A program made the translations under genes and the position numbers. From NCBI GenBank assembly GCA_002825515.1, contig PJET01000009.1, positions 1 through 40,410 on the forward strand: DNA of 40,410 bases. Reading direction: 5' to 3'. Below the pieces are notes generated by a model. That model ran no database searches and was not told the DNA's origin. It was given only the letters and a program-made list of their open reading frames with translations. This document shows positions 16,513 to 24,571 of this stretch, piece after piece (positions within the stretch are counted from its first letter, which is position 1; each line of letters opens with the position of its first letter). This stretch comes from Candidatus Thorarchaeota archaeon MP11T_1. GTDB taxonomy: Archaea > Asgardarchaeota > Thorarchaeia > Thorarchaeales > Thorarchaeaceae.

Positions 16513-16917
16513 ATGCCGTTTAAACCAATTGCTGTTTCCATGACGGATTCCGATCTTAAGGAATTAGAGTTTCTTATGAAAGAGGGGGAATTTTCAAATC
16601 GTTCGGATGTGGTTCGTCATGCTGTTAAAGCACTAATGTCAGAGCATCAAAATATTGAGAGAGCAAAGGGAGTCATAACTGTTGTATTCACAGTACTCTA
16701 TTACAAGAAGGGGCAAGGTCATAAAATCAATGCAGTTCAACATGAGTTTAAGGACACTATTACAGCAACTATCCACTCTCATACAAGTGATGGTAGTTGT
16801 ATTGAAGTAATGATTGTGACTGCCAAAGCAGACATCGTGCGCGATTTTCTCAAGAAATTACGTGCGCAGAAGAAAGTAATGAAAGTAGAGGTCAGCTTGA
16901 TTGGAGGCGATACTTGA
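16513..16917 (+). CDS. nikR: Nickel-responsive transcriptional regulator NikR
   Basis: 134 residues from ATG 16513: an N-terminal ribbon-helix-helix (about 5-48, FSNRSDVVRHAVKAL) and a C-terminal ACT-like metal domain. Counting from this ATG, the four nickel ligands fall at His77, His88, His90 (TIHSH) and Cys96, one residue from the E. coli positions 76, 87, 89 and 95, so high-affinity nickel binding is expected. Earlier GTG or TTG codons add three residues. It is followed by an overlapping ABC ATPase and permease, and it probably represses this transporter when nickel is sufficient. Confidence 0.92.
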   Translation: MPFKPIAVSMTDSDLKELEFLMKEGEFSNRSDVVRHAVKALMSEHQNIERAKGVITVVFTVLYYKKGQGHKINAVQHEFKDTITATIHSHTSDGSCIEVMIVTAKADIVRDFLKKLRAQKKVMKVEVSLIGGDT

Positions 16918-17720
16918 TGGCTTCCGAACCATTACTCCTAGCTCAAAACTTAGCCGTTCGATATCCTAATGGCGAGCTTGCCCTTCGTGATGTTTCCTTT
17001 CGGATTAATTCTCCGAGCTTCATGGCAATCATAGGTCCAAATGGTTCAGGAAAGTCAACTTTAGTCAAGACCTTTCTGGGACTCATAAACCCTTTCAGGG
17101 GTAGCATCAAAGTCAATGGTTTCGACTCTGTGAAAAAATCTGGAAAGATTAGGAAAATGGTCAGGTATGTACCTCAGAGAGATCAAATAGAATTGACAGT
17201 GCCTATGAAAGTGAAGGATATTGTCCTAATGGGCAGACTTCTCAAAAAGCTACCTCCACGATTTGCTTCGTCAAATGACATCAGAATTGCAAGAAACGCT
17301 CTTGAACAGGTTGACATGATTGATCTATGGGATCGTCCCTTTCCAGAACTTTCAGGTGGTCAAAGACAAAGAGTCTTAGTGGCTCGTGCTCTTGGTAGCG
17401 AGGGCTCGATTCTTGTGCTTGATGAACCATTAGCAGGCACAGATGCAGAGAGTCAAGACCTTATCGTTGAAGCTCTTGGTAGGTATCACAAGGAGAATGA
17501 TGTCAGCATAATAATGGTCACACATGACCTTAATCCAATCCACACACTTGTTCAGGATGTTTTACTACTGAAAAATACAGTCATCGGGATAGGTGAACCT
17601 TGCAGTGTGATGGATCCTGAATTGATGAAAAAGCTCTATGGCCCAGCAGCTAGAATTGTAGAGTATGCGGGGCATCGGTACTGTATGACACGTGATTCAG
17701 GAATTGACCGCCATGATTGA
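16917..17720 (+). CDS. Metal ABC transporter ATPase (ZnuC type)
   Basis: 267 residues. Walker A GPNGSGKST (about 41-49), signature LSGGQRQRV (about 144), Walker B ILVLDEPLAGTD and H-loop MVTHDLNP are intact. The start is ATG 16917, overlapping the nikR stop as TGATG with GGAGG seven bases earlier in the gene end; a TTG one codon upstream is less likely. It energises import by the permease whose gene overlaps its end. The order nikR-ATPase-permease with divergent binding protein defines the system. Confidence 0.93.
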   Translation: MASEPLLLAQNLAVRYPNGELALRDVSFRINSPSFMAIIGPNGSGKSTLVKTFLGLINPFRGSIKVNGFDSVKKSGKIRKMVRYVPQRDQIELTVPMKVKDIVLMGRLLKKLPPRFASSNDIRIARNALEQVDMIDLWDRPFPELSGGQRQRVLVARALGSEGSILVLDEPLAGTDAESQDLIVEALGRYHKENDVSIIMVTHDLNPIHTLVQDVLLLKNTVIGIGEPCSVMDPELMKKLYGPAARIVEYAGHRYCMTRDSGIDRHD

Positions 17721-18657
17721 CATACTCCAATTAATCATCGAGAGCCCATTCCTCCAGAGAGCTATTCTAGCAGCAGTGCTGGTTGCCATAGTTGCAGCAG
17801 CAAGCGGAACATTCCTCGTTTTTCGTGGTCTCTCATTCATGGCTTCTGGGGTTGCACACGCAGCACTGGGCGGAACGGCTCTCGGTATCTTCTTGCAGGA
17901 TTCTGGTCTTGTTCCTTGGTTTGATCCAATACTTGGAGCTCTTTTGTTCAGTATACTTGTGGCTGTCTTTACAGGATACGCAGGAGAATCAGGTATAACA
18001 CAAAAAATGGAAGTCGCAGTTGGAGTTTCTTTTGCTTTATCAATGAGTCTTGCAGTCTTTCTGATGTACTACATCCCTCCTTATCGAGTTCCACAGATTT
18101 GGGGGTACTTGATCGGTGATATTCTACTTCTCAATAACATTGATGTCATTATGCTCGCAAGCACTTCAGTTCTATTAGGTTTCATCACACTCATTTTCAA
18201 CAAGGAATTTGTATACGTCAGTGTTGATATGGAGGGTTCAATTGCGCATGGAATGAATGCACGTGCATACCATTACTTAATGCTAATAGTTACAGCTCTT
18301 GCTATTGCTCTTGCTACGAAGGCTGTTGGTGCTATTCTAGTCTATGCAATTATGGTTGCTCCTGCAGCAGCCTCCAATGAATTAGTGAAGTCTGTTCGCG
18401 GTGTAATTCTCTCTGTCTTTCTTATAGCCCTTGCAGCTGAACTTATTGGTATAGCGACATCGTTTGTAGTCTTTGTTTCACCAAGTGCAATTGCAGGAAT
18501 TCTCGCAGCTCTATCCTACCTATTGGCTCTCCAAATCAGACGAGTGCGCGATAGGGTTCCCATTGATATATCTAGCATGGAATCTGAGGATATGACTAAA
18601 ACATTCAAAGAATCAGTGTCTACCAGTCAAGAACATGAACATAATCATAGTCATTGA
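17713..18657 (+). CDS. Metal ABC transporter permease (ZnuB type)
   Basis: 314 residues from ATG 17713, which overlaps the ATPase stop by 8 bases; GTG 17692 would add seven residues. About eight or nine membrane segments. FRGLSFMASGVAHAALGGTALG near residues 38-60 and the later APAAASNELVKSV are hallmarks of the ABC-3 permease family. The C-terminus ends in a His-rich tail (EHEHNHSH) that may collect metal in the cytoplasm. Substrate: Zn, Mn or, from the adjacent nikR, nickel. Confidence 0.92.
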   Translation: MIDILQLIIESPFLQRAILAAVLVAIVAAASGTFLVFRGLSFMASGVAHAALGGTALGIFLQDSGLVPWFDPILGALLFSILVAVFTGYAGESGITQKMEVAVGVSFALSMSLAVFLMYYIPPYRVPQIWGYLIGDILLLNNIDVIMLASTSVLLGFITLIFNKEFVYVSVDMEGSIAHGMNARAYHYLMLIVTALAIALATKAVGAILVYAIMVAPAAASNELVKSVRGVILSVFLIALAAELIGIATSFVVFVSPSAIAGILAALSYLLALQIRRVRDRVPIDISSMESEDMTKTFKESVSTSQEHEHNHSH

Positions 18658-18746
18658 TTTCGTCTTTGTCAATTGAGAGACGTCATTCGTCGGTATGTTT
18701 AAGAGTGATACGTAAGTCCTCGGGTTCCAAGGTCGTGTGAAGAACA

Positions 18747-19145
18747 GTGAGCGACGAAATCCCTGAAAGAAGTGAAGTAATACGTTCTACCGTTATTACG
18801 GTCTTTTTCACTGTGGTATTTATTGTCTTGGGACTAGCTTTTTGGGCTTGGTCTTCACCAGAGGTCATTCAAACAAGCCCTGTTGGTGCAATTAACGAAT
18901 TGAACCCTGCTCTTACAGTTTTGATTGAAGTTCTAATAATGCTCATGACCTTCATCTTCCTTTCAGTAACAGTGATCAATCTACGATTAGGACTCACCAA
19001 TATTCGAGCGGGTTGGACTGAGGTCATATTCCTCCTCATAGTCATCGCAATTGTCACATCAGCAATGTTTGGTCTATTCGTTGGTGCTGCAACTGTTGTT
19101 CTATCCCTTGGTTTCGTAGTTTATCTTTATCTTCTCCAAGACTGA
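18747..19145 (+). CDS. Small membrane protein, unknown function
   Basis: 132 residues with a short charged N-terminus and about four hydrophobic segments (about 13-35, 53-76, 88-110, 112-130). GTG start; the Shine-Dalgarno site is weak. A TATA-like GTTTAAGAG about 50 bases upstream suggests its own transcript. No family or motif is recognised. It sits between the metal transporter and the proteasome gene and is not obviously linked to either. Confidence 0.6.
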   Translation: MSDEIPERSEVIRSTVITVFFTVVFIVLGLAFWAWSSPEVIQTSPVGAINELNPALTVLIEVLIMLMTFIFLSVTVINLRLGLTNIRAGWTEVIFLLIVIAIVTSAMFGLFVGAATVVLSLGFVVYLYLLQD

Positions 19146-19346
19146 ATTCTGGCCTTAGCAAATAATACAGATGCACCAGAAGCTTTATGTGTGTAGGTCT
19201 TGGCTTCCGAGTTAGAGCCTAGTGGCAGGAAAGCCTAGGGCTGGTAGCAAAGAAGTAGTCACACCTCTCCGGAATTGTTAGATTTAATATCTTTGGAAAA
19301 GTTCTGACTTCCGTTGTGCTCTGGTTACTTCTTGGAGGTTAACACT
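19146..19346 (+). promoter_or_regulatory. Promoter region of the proteasome/exosome superoperon
   Basis: TATA-like ATTTAATATC (19282-19291) would start transcription near 19312, leaving a leader with GGAGGT at 19334-19339, seven bases before GTG 19347. Upstream, 19189-19264 is richer in G and C, can close on itself (GTGTG with CACAC) and holds small hairpins such as CCTAG with CTAGG. It lacks tRNA T-loop and C/D-box motifs, so I do not name it. Confidence 0.55.
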
Positions 19347-20078
19347 GTGTTTGGAATCTCTGGCGCTGGTTATGATATGAGTACCAGCATATTTAGTCCG
19401 GATGGGCGAATATTTGCAGCTGAATACGCGAAGAAAGCAGTCGAACAAGGCGCTACTTCAATAGGTATTCTTGTAGAGGAAGGAATTGTTCTACTTGCTG
19501 AGAAAAAGATACAGCTCTTGCAAGAGCCCGATAGTGTGGAAAAAATCTCTAAGATAGATGAACACGTTGGTGTCGCTACATCTGGACTAATGGCTGACGC
19601 TCGAAAGCTAATAGCAGAAGCAAGAGTAAAAGCACAATCATACTGGCTAACATTTGAAGAACCAGTACCAGCAGAAGTTTTGGCTGAGCACATCTGTGAC
19701 ATTAAAGCACAGTTCACCCAAGGAGGTGGTGCTAGACCATACGGTGTAGCAATGATAATCGGGTCAGTTGATCATGATAGGTCACCAAAATTGTTTGTAA
19801 CAGACCCTGTAGGCACATATTGGGGATTTCTAGCTTCAATAATCGGTAGGGGTGCTACAACTGCTGGCGAGTATCTTGAAAAGAGATACAATCGGAAAAT
19901 GCGCTTAAATGATGCAGTTGAACTGGCAATAGGTTCACTTCGTGAATCTGGTGAGAAAAGCTTGACAGAAGATAACGTTGAGATTGCCAAGATTCCAGTG
20001 AAATCTCGGAAATTCGAGAAACTATCAAGCTCTGAGATTAAAGCCTTTCTTCAACCTACCAAGCCCAAAAAAGCATAA
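19347..20078 (+). CDS. psmA: 20S proteasome alpha subunit
   Basis: 243 residues from GTG 19347, chosen for the perfect GGAGGT site; an upstream TTG 19314 would lie at the RNA start and spoil the alpha N-terminus. GYDMSTSIFSPDGRIFAAEYA is the alpha-subunit N-terminal signature that forms the gate of the ring. The body keeps the proteasome fold with DPVGTYWGFLASIIGRG. Alpha rings cap the beta rings and bind the PAN or Cdc48 ATPase. It is the first gene of the superoperon leading into SBDS and the exosome. The beta subunit is not in the window. Confidence 0.96.
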   Translation: MFGISGAGYDMSTSIFSPDGRIFAAEYAKKAVEQGATSIGILVEEGIVLLAEKKIQLLQEPDSVEKISKIDEHVGVATSGLMADARKLIAEARVKAQSYWLTFEEPVPAEVLAEHICDIKAQFTQGGGARPYGVAMIIGSVDHDRSPKLFVTDPVGTYWGFLASIIGRGATTAGEYLEKRYNRKMRLNDAVELAIGSLRESGEKSLTEDNVEIAKIPVKSRKFEKLSSSEIKAFLQPTKPKKA

Positions 20079-20092
20079 GAGTTGACCTACTA

Positions 20093-20824
20093 ATGATGCG
20101 TGGAGGATCAGGCAAAAAGACAGGAGACAAATGGGTCGATCTTGATGCAGTTGTTGTTGGATTACAAAAAGGGCATCTTCGATTCGAGTTATTAGTGGAC
20201 CCGAATCTTGCATTTGACTACAGACGCGGTGAAGATATTCCTCTTGAAGATATTCTGAAATCTTACGATATCTATGAGGATGCAAAACGAGGAGAACATG
20301 CAACAGACAGTCTTGTGAAAGATGCATTTGGATCTGATGAAATCTTTGACATTGCTCCAGAAATTATCAAACAAGGTGAATTTCGATTAACACATGAACA
20401 AAGAGATCAAATGGTTGAAGAGAAGACTGAATCAATAATCGATAATATATCAAAGCGTGCTATGAACCCCCAGACCGGTCATCCACATCCACCTGATAGA
20501 ATTCGACAGGCTATGCAAGAAGCAAAAGTACGTGTTGATCCATTCATCAACGTGGATGAACAAATTCCGAATATTGTGAAGGCACTACGTGTAATTATTC
20601 CCATCTCGTTTGAGAGTGTGAAATTGCAGATTACATTACCCGCTTCATATTCTGGGAAAGGATACAACATGGTCGCAACCGCGGGTGTAATCAAATCCGA
20701 ATCATGGGGGCAGGATGGATCATGGACAGGTCTCGTTGAGATTCCTGCACAAAGGCGACAAGAACTCTATGATGAGCTCAACAAGCTGACGAAAGGACAA
20801 ATCAGAATTGAAGTCGTCAGATGA
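20093..20824 (+). CDS. sdo1: Ribosome maturation protein SBDS/Sdo1
   Basis: 243 residues with the three SBDS domains: N-terminal FYSH-like (about 10-95), a helical middle (about 100-165) and a C-terminal ferredoxin-like domain (about 168-243). Characteristic stretches are GDKWVDLDAV, EDILKSYDIYEDAKRGE and MNPQTGHPHPPDRI. With EF-2-like GTPases the protein releases the anti-association factor from the large subunit. It stands between psmA and rrp4, its standard archaeal place. ATG 20093 or 20096 both fit; no strong Shine-Dalgarno site. Confidence 0.96.
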   Translation: MMRGGSGKKTGDKWVDLDAVVVGLQKGHLRFELLVDPNLAFDYRRGEDIPLEDILKSYDIYEDAKRGEHATDSLVKDAFGSDEIFDIAPEIIKQGEFRLTHEQRDQMVEEKTESIIDNISKRAMNPQTGHPHPPDRIRQAMQEAKVRVDPFINVDEQIPNIVKALRVIIPISFESVKLQITLPASYSGKGYNMVATAGVIKSESWGQDGSWTGLVEIPAQRRQELYDELNKLTKGQIRIEVVR

Positions 20825-20884
20825 GCCTGAATGAAGAGCAAATAATGGAAAATCATAATCATTACAGAATGAGGGAATAAATCA

Positions 20885-21787
20885 TTGGCAGTATATTTCC
20901 AGAAACGAGAAGTAGTAGTCCCCGGTCAATTACTTGCAGAGGGTAGGTATAGAGCCTCCTTTGGCACATATGGCGAGGACGGTAAGATATTCTCTTCTCT
21001 CGTGGGTTTAGCTGAATTAAGAGGCAACACAGTGAAAGTTGTTGCTCTTGAAGGTGCATACATCCCAAAAGAAGGAGATTTAGTAATTGGTATAATAACA
21101 CTAGTGGCAGGCAATAATTGGAAGGTGGACATAGGTGGTCCATATGGGGCATCTCTTCACGCAAACAATGCGTTAAGAAGACCATACTCTGATGACATCT
21201 CTGAGTATATGGATATTGGAGATGTAATAGCTGCAGAAATCATCGCCTTTGACAGAAGTAGTGGTCCATTTCTCGGAATGAAGGGACGTGGACTTAGGGT
21301 ACTTCAAGGCGGCATGATTTTGAATGTGAGTCCTGCTAAAATCCCACGGATAATTGGTAGAAGAGGCTCAATGATTAACATGATCAAAGACCATTTGAAT
21401 ATCCAAACAATGGTGGGTCAAAATGGGCGAATATGGATTCGTGCTCCCAGCACAGATGTTCTAAGGCTTGCGATTAAGGCTTTTAGAACCATTGAAGCTC
21501 AAGCTCATACATCCAAACTCACAGATCGGATAAGTGAAATGCTTGCAGAAGAGATGGCTAAAATCAAGGTCAGCAGCCAGCCTGATGAGGAAATTGACTC
21601 TAAAGAAGTCGACAATCCAGATGAAACTTCTGATAAAAATGAATCAGACGTTGAACTGGAACCTGAATCTGAGTCCGATGTCGTGACAGAAGCTATAGAA
21701 GACGAATCAGTTGAAGTCGAGGCTGAGGCTCAAGTAAATGAAGAAGAAGAAGATGACAAACAGAATGAGGAAGTGAGTGAAGAATGA
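20885..21787 (+). CDS. rrp4: Exosome RNA-binding subunit Rrp4 with acidic tail
   Basis: 300 residues. N-terminal domain (1-60), S1 domain (about 62-140) and KH domain (about 150-215, with IGRRGSMINMI) form the cap that feeds RNA into the exosome ring. The last about 65 residues are a low-complexity Glu/Asp/Ser tail not seen in most archaeal Rrp4 proteins of about 230-250 residues. TTG start with GAGGG eight bases upstream. It overlaps rrp41 by four bases (ATGA). Confidence 0.96.
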   Translation: MAVYFQKREVVVPGQLLAEGRYRASFGTYGEDGKIFSSLVGLAELRGNTVKVVALEGAYIPKEGDLVIGIITLVAGNNWKVDIGGPYGASLHANNALRRPYSDDISEYMDIGDVIAAEIIAFDRSSGPFLGMKGRGLRVLQGGMILNVSPAKIPRIIGRRGSMINMIKDHLNIQTMVGQNGRIWIRAPSTDVLRLAIKAFRTIEAQAHTSKLTDRISEMLAEEMAKIKVSSQPDEEIDSKEVDNPDETSDKNESDVELEPESESDVVTEAIEDESVEVEAEAQVNEEEEDDKQNEEVSEE

Positions 21788-22608
21788 GTCCTGAAACAAA
21801 GCCTGACTTTTTAATCAGTCCTGAGGGCTTAAGAGTGGATGGTCGAAGACCTGACGAAATGCGACCAATTGAGCTAAAAGTAGGGGTACTAAAACAAGCT
21901 GATGGCTCAGCATCTATCCGCCAAGGAAAGACCTACATAATTGCTGGTGTCTATGGTCCAAGAGAACTTCATCCAAGGCACCTGACTTTAAATGATCGAG
22001 CATACCTACGAGTTGAATATCGAATGGCTACATTTTCTGTACCCGACAGAAAACGACCAGCTCCCTCTCGCAGAGAGAAAGAGATCTCCATGGTGATTGC
22101 AAATGCTCTGAAACCCGCGTTATTTCTTGAGGAGTTCCCGAAAGCAGTTGTAGATGTTTTCATTCAAGTGATACAAGCTGATGGTGGTACTCGTTGTGCT
22201 GCAATCAATGCAGCTTCGCTAGCACTTGCAGATGCTGGAATTCCCATGAGAAGCCTAGTGCCTGCGGTAGCTGTTGGTAAGGCTGATGGTCAACTAATAG
22301 TGGATCTTGGTGATGAAGAAGATAAGTACGGTCAGGGTGATGTGCCAATGGCTATTATTCCTAGTACAGAGGATCTAACACTTCTACAGCAAGATGGGTC
22401 CTTCACCCGTGAAGAACTCCAAGAAGCAATGCAAATGGGAATAAACGCTTGCAAGTATCTGCATGAGTTACAAAAAGACGCTCTTCGCAGGGCGTATGTC
22501 AAGAAAACCCCTGATGATGAAGATGATGATGACGATGATGATGACGATGACTTCGATGATGATTTGGAAACAGATCTTGGTGAAGCAGAATTGATGGAGG
22601 ATGAGTAG
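21784..22608 (+). CDS. rrp41: Exosome catalytic subunit Rrp41 with poly-Asp tail
   Basis: 274 residues, an RNase PH fold with the catalytic acid region KYGQGDVPMA (Asp186) and the phosphate/RNA-binding arginines near 92-98 (PAPSRREKE). It degrades RNA 3'-5' with phosphate and can add tails with ADP. The last 25 residues are almost pure Asp and Glu, coded by a run of GAT/GAC codons at about 22513-22565. ATGA overlap with rrp4 and overlap with rrp42 indicate coupled synthesis of the complex. Confidence 0.96.
   Translation: MSPETKPDFLISPEGLRVDGRRPDEMRPIELKVGVLKQADGSASIRQGKTYIIAGVYGPRELHPRHLTLNDRAYLRVEYRMATFSVPDRKRPAPSRREKEISMVIANALKPALFLEEFPKAVVDVFIQVIQADGGTRCAAINAASLALADAGIPMRSLVPAVAVGKADGQLIVDLGDEEDKYGQGDVPMAIIPSTEDLTLLQQDGSFTREELQEAMQMGINACKYLHELQKDALRRAYVKKTPDDEDDDDDDDDDDFDDDLETDLGEAELMEDE
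22513..22565 (+). repeat. GAT/GAC codon repeat
   Basis: A near-perfect trinucleotide tract of GAT with some GAC and GAA codes the poly-Asp tail of Rrp41. Such tracts can change length by slippage while staying in frame. Confidence 0.85.
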
Positions 22609-22609
22609 A

Positions 22610-23437
22610 ATGGGTGATTATAGTTCTCAAACAATCAGTCACATCGACCGTGAGTTCATTTCAGACCTTCTGCGTAAGGGTGAGCGAATTGATGGTAGAG
22701 CATTCAATGAATATCGTGAGATTGAGGTTGAAGTCAATGTAGTTCCTGCAAAAGCTGAAGGATCTGCTCTTGTACGAATGGGTGATACTAGTGTGGTTGC
22801 TGGCGTGAAGGTTCTCGTTGGAGACCCCTATCCTGATTCTCCTGATGAGGGAGTTACCATGGTAACAGCTGAGATGTCACCAATTGCATCGCCTCTTTTC
22901 GAGCTTGGTCCTCCGAAGGAGGATGCTATTGAGCTTGCACGAGTTGTGGATAGAGGAGTACGAGAATCCGAGACTGTTGACGCCAAGCAGCTCAGCATAG
23001 AGGAGGGCAAGAAAGCCTACATGGTGTTTGCGGATTTATATCCAATAGAATATGATGGCAATCTAATTGATGCATCATCTATTGCTGTCAATGCAGCTTT
23101 GCTCACAACAAAGTTTCCTGAGATGAAGGTCGAAGATGGTAAGCTAGTCGAAACTGGAGAGTTACTGTCTCTTCCAATCAAGAATGTGGCTGTTGAAGTC
23201 ACTGTAGCGAAAATAGATAACATCCTAATCCTCGACACAATACTGAAGGAAGAATTCGTTCAAGATTGTAGATTGACCATGGCTATTGACAGGAATAATA
23301 ACTTCACAGCCATGCAAAAGGGTGGTGGAGCAGGTCCAATGTCGCTTGAGCTCATAGATCAGGCAATGGAACTAGCTTCAGAAGCAAACAAGGACCTCCA
23401 CAAAGTCATTGAAGAGGCTGTAAAATCTGTTGAATAG
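22610..23437 (+). CDS. rrp42: Exosome subunit Rrp42
   Basis: 275 residues, the inactive RNase PH-fold partner of Rrp41 in the hexameric ring. ERIDGRAFNEYREIEVEVN, GSALVRMGDTSVVAGVK and GGGAGPMSLELIDQAM are family hallmarks. ATG 22610 is chosen because GGAGG ends nine bases before it; ATG 22601 directly abuts that site. Asp or Glu residues of the active site seen in Rrp41 are absent. No acidic tail, unlike its two upstream partners. Confidence 0.96.
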   Translation: MGDYSSQTISHIDREFISDLLRKGERIDGRAFNEYREIEVEVNVVPAKAEGSALVRMGDTSVVAGVKVLVGDPYPDSPDEGVTMVTAEMSPIASPLFELGPPKEDAIELARVVDRGVRESETVDAKQLSIEEGKKAYMVFADLYPIEYDGNLIDASSIAVNAALLTTKFPEMKVEDGKLVETGELLSLPIKNVAVEVTVAKIDNILILDTILKEEFVQDCRLTMAIDRNNNFTAMQKGGGAGPMSLELIDQAMELASEANKDLHKVIEEAVKSVE

Positions 23438-23512
23438 TTGAAATGTGAATGATTTGGCTTTGGCCATAATCATCCCATTTCTATTCACCGATAGATAAGA
23501 TAATAAGAGGAA

Positions 23513-23593
23513 CTGCTGGGCGACTGTTAGGTTCCAGCAGCCTAACCACTCTTTTATCGAGAGTTAAGTAAACATTACAAGGAGTCCAAAAAA
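23513..23593 (+). promoter_or_regulatory. Structured leader and promoter of the eL43 gene
   Basis: TATA-like AGATAATAAG (about 23497-23506) suggests a start near 23526. Two overlapping stems compete: CTGCTGG (23513-23519) with CCAGCAG (23534-23540), and GTTAGG (23526-23531) with CCTAAC (23541-23546). A third hairpin, ACTCT with AGAGT (23548-23564), follows. AAGGAG precedes the ATG. This could be an attenuator or autoregulatory leader. Confidence 0.45.
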
Positions 23594-23995
23594 ATGGCAC
23601 GGACCAAGAAGGTTGGTAGCACAGGAAGATATGGATCAAGGTATGGTGCTAAGCTACGCCGGAGAACACTTGATATCGATAACCGAAGGAAGGAACCAAC
23701 ACGGTGTCCTGCATGTGCTACGAAAGCATTGAAGAGAAAAGCTGTTGGACTATGGGAGTGCAGTAAATGCGACTTACTCTTCGCTGGCGGTGCATATGTA
23801 CCCTTTACTGATGCTGGAAAAGCTGCAAAGAGGGCTATTGCTCAAAGAGTCTCAGGTGACTTTCTTTCACTCCGAGAAGATGAAGATGTCGAAGATGTAC
23901 TTGATTTCCTTCCCAATGTTGAAACAGAAGAAGTTGAAATTGACTCTGAAGATATCACTGCTGATGACAATGGAACTCTTATGGACGAAGAGTAG
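23594..23995 (+). CDS. rpl37ae: Large-subunit ribosomal protein eL43 (L37Ae) with acidic tail
   Basis: 133 residues. The basic N-terminus and zinc ribbon (Cys38, Cys41, Cys56, Cys59) with GGAYVPFTDAGKAAKRAI are the standard eL43 of about 85-95 residues. About 40 extra acidic residues follow (REDEDVEDVLDF and on), which is unusual for this protein. ATG after AAGGAG. It begins a new transcript within the superoperon and precedes a Brix protein, not rpoP. Confidence 0.95.
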   Translation: MARTKKVGSTGRYGSRYGAKLRRRTLDIDNRRKEPTRCPACATKALKRKAVGLWECSKCDLLFAGGAYVPFTDAGKAAKRAIAQRVSGDFLSLREDEDVEDVLDFLPNVETEEVEIDSEDITADDNGTLMDEE

Positions 23996-24012
23996 CTTAA
24001 GGCTGAAACATC

Positions 24013-24570
24013 TTGCCCAATCTGCTTATCACGACCTCTCGGAAGACATCTAATCGAGTGCGTTCTTTTTCACGTGATTTATGGACTGTACTTCCTAGAA
24101 CTGAACGATTCAACCGAGGTGGAATGGGTTTAGCCGAGCTTGCTGCTCGCGTAGGGCAGTCTGGTGCCAAGGCCGCCCTAATCATATCTACTTGGAAGGG
24201 AAATCCGGGTATACTTAGTTTCACATCTACATCCGGCGAAGAACTTGTTACAATAAAGATTGAGAGTGCAAAACTCAGACGTGAGGTTAATCCGACCAAG
24301 AAACCAAGAATCTATGAGACTGCTGGAGTCTTCATAAAATCTGGAAGTCATGAAAAAACAAGAGAACTTGGAGAGGTATTATCATCATTTCTTGATATTG
24401 CATTGTTTGAAATAGCTCATCCGAAAGATGCGCAAGCAGAGGAGAATTGTTCTCTGATTTGGTTAGAAGATCAACCCTCTGGAAAGATTCTTTGGACGCA
24501 TTATCATTCTACAGACAGAATCGAAATAGGTCCAAGAATCAAAGTTACATCTATCAAGAGGAACGATTAG
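24013..24570 (+). CDS. Brix-domain ribosome biogenesis protein
   Basis: 185 residues, the size of archaeal single Brix-domain (Imp4/Mil-like) proteins. LLITTSRKTSNRVRSFSRDL at the N-terminus and the internal RFNRGGMGLAELA are typical. The protein binds RNA in pre-rRNA processing or subunit assembly. TTG start with AAGG about ten bases upstream; the gap after eL43 is 17 bases and the next gene follows by 1 base. Confidence 0.9.
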   Translation: MPNLLITTSRKTSNRVRSFSRDLWTVLPRTERFNRGGMGLAELAARVGQSGAKAALIISTWKGNPGILSFTSTSGEELVTIKIESAKLRREVNPTKKPRIYETAGVFIKSGSHEKTRELGEVLSSFLDIALFEIAHPKDAQAEENCSLIWLEDQPSGKILWTHYHSTDRIEIGPRIKVTSIKRND

Positions 24571-24571
24571 G

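Noticed and set aside
19189..19264. A tRNA gene, because the stretch is 76 bases and closed by a stem.
   Set aside because: There is no T-loop consensus, the closing stem has only 5 pairs and no anticodon arm can be drawn.
20821..20880. A 19-codon ORF that overlaps the SBDS stop (ATGA) and ends just before rrp4.
   Set aside because: It fills the gap neatly, but has no recognisable content and may be only chance; it could at most couple translation of rrp4.
22332..22634. A minus-strand ORF rich in Ser opposite rrp41.
   Set aside because: It is the complement of the poly-Asp codon run of rrp41, a shadow.
23513..23546. An H-type pseudoknot in the eL43 leader.
   Set aside because: The two 3' strands are directly adjacent, leaving no loop to cross the 7-bp stem, so exclusive hairpins are likelier.
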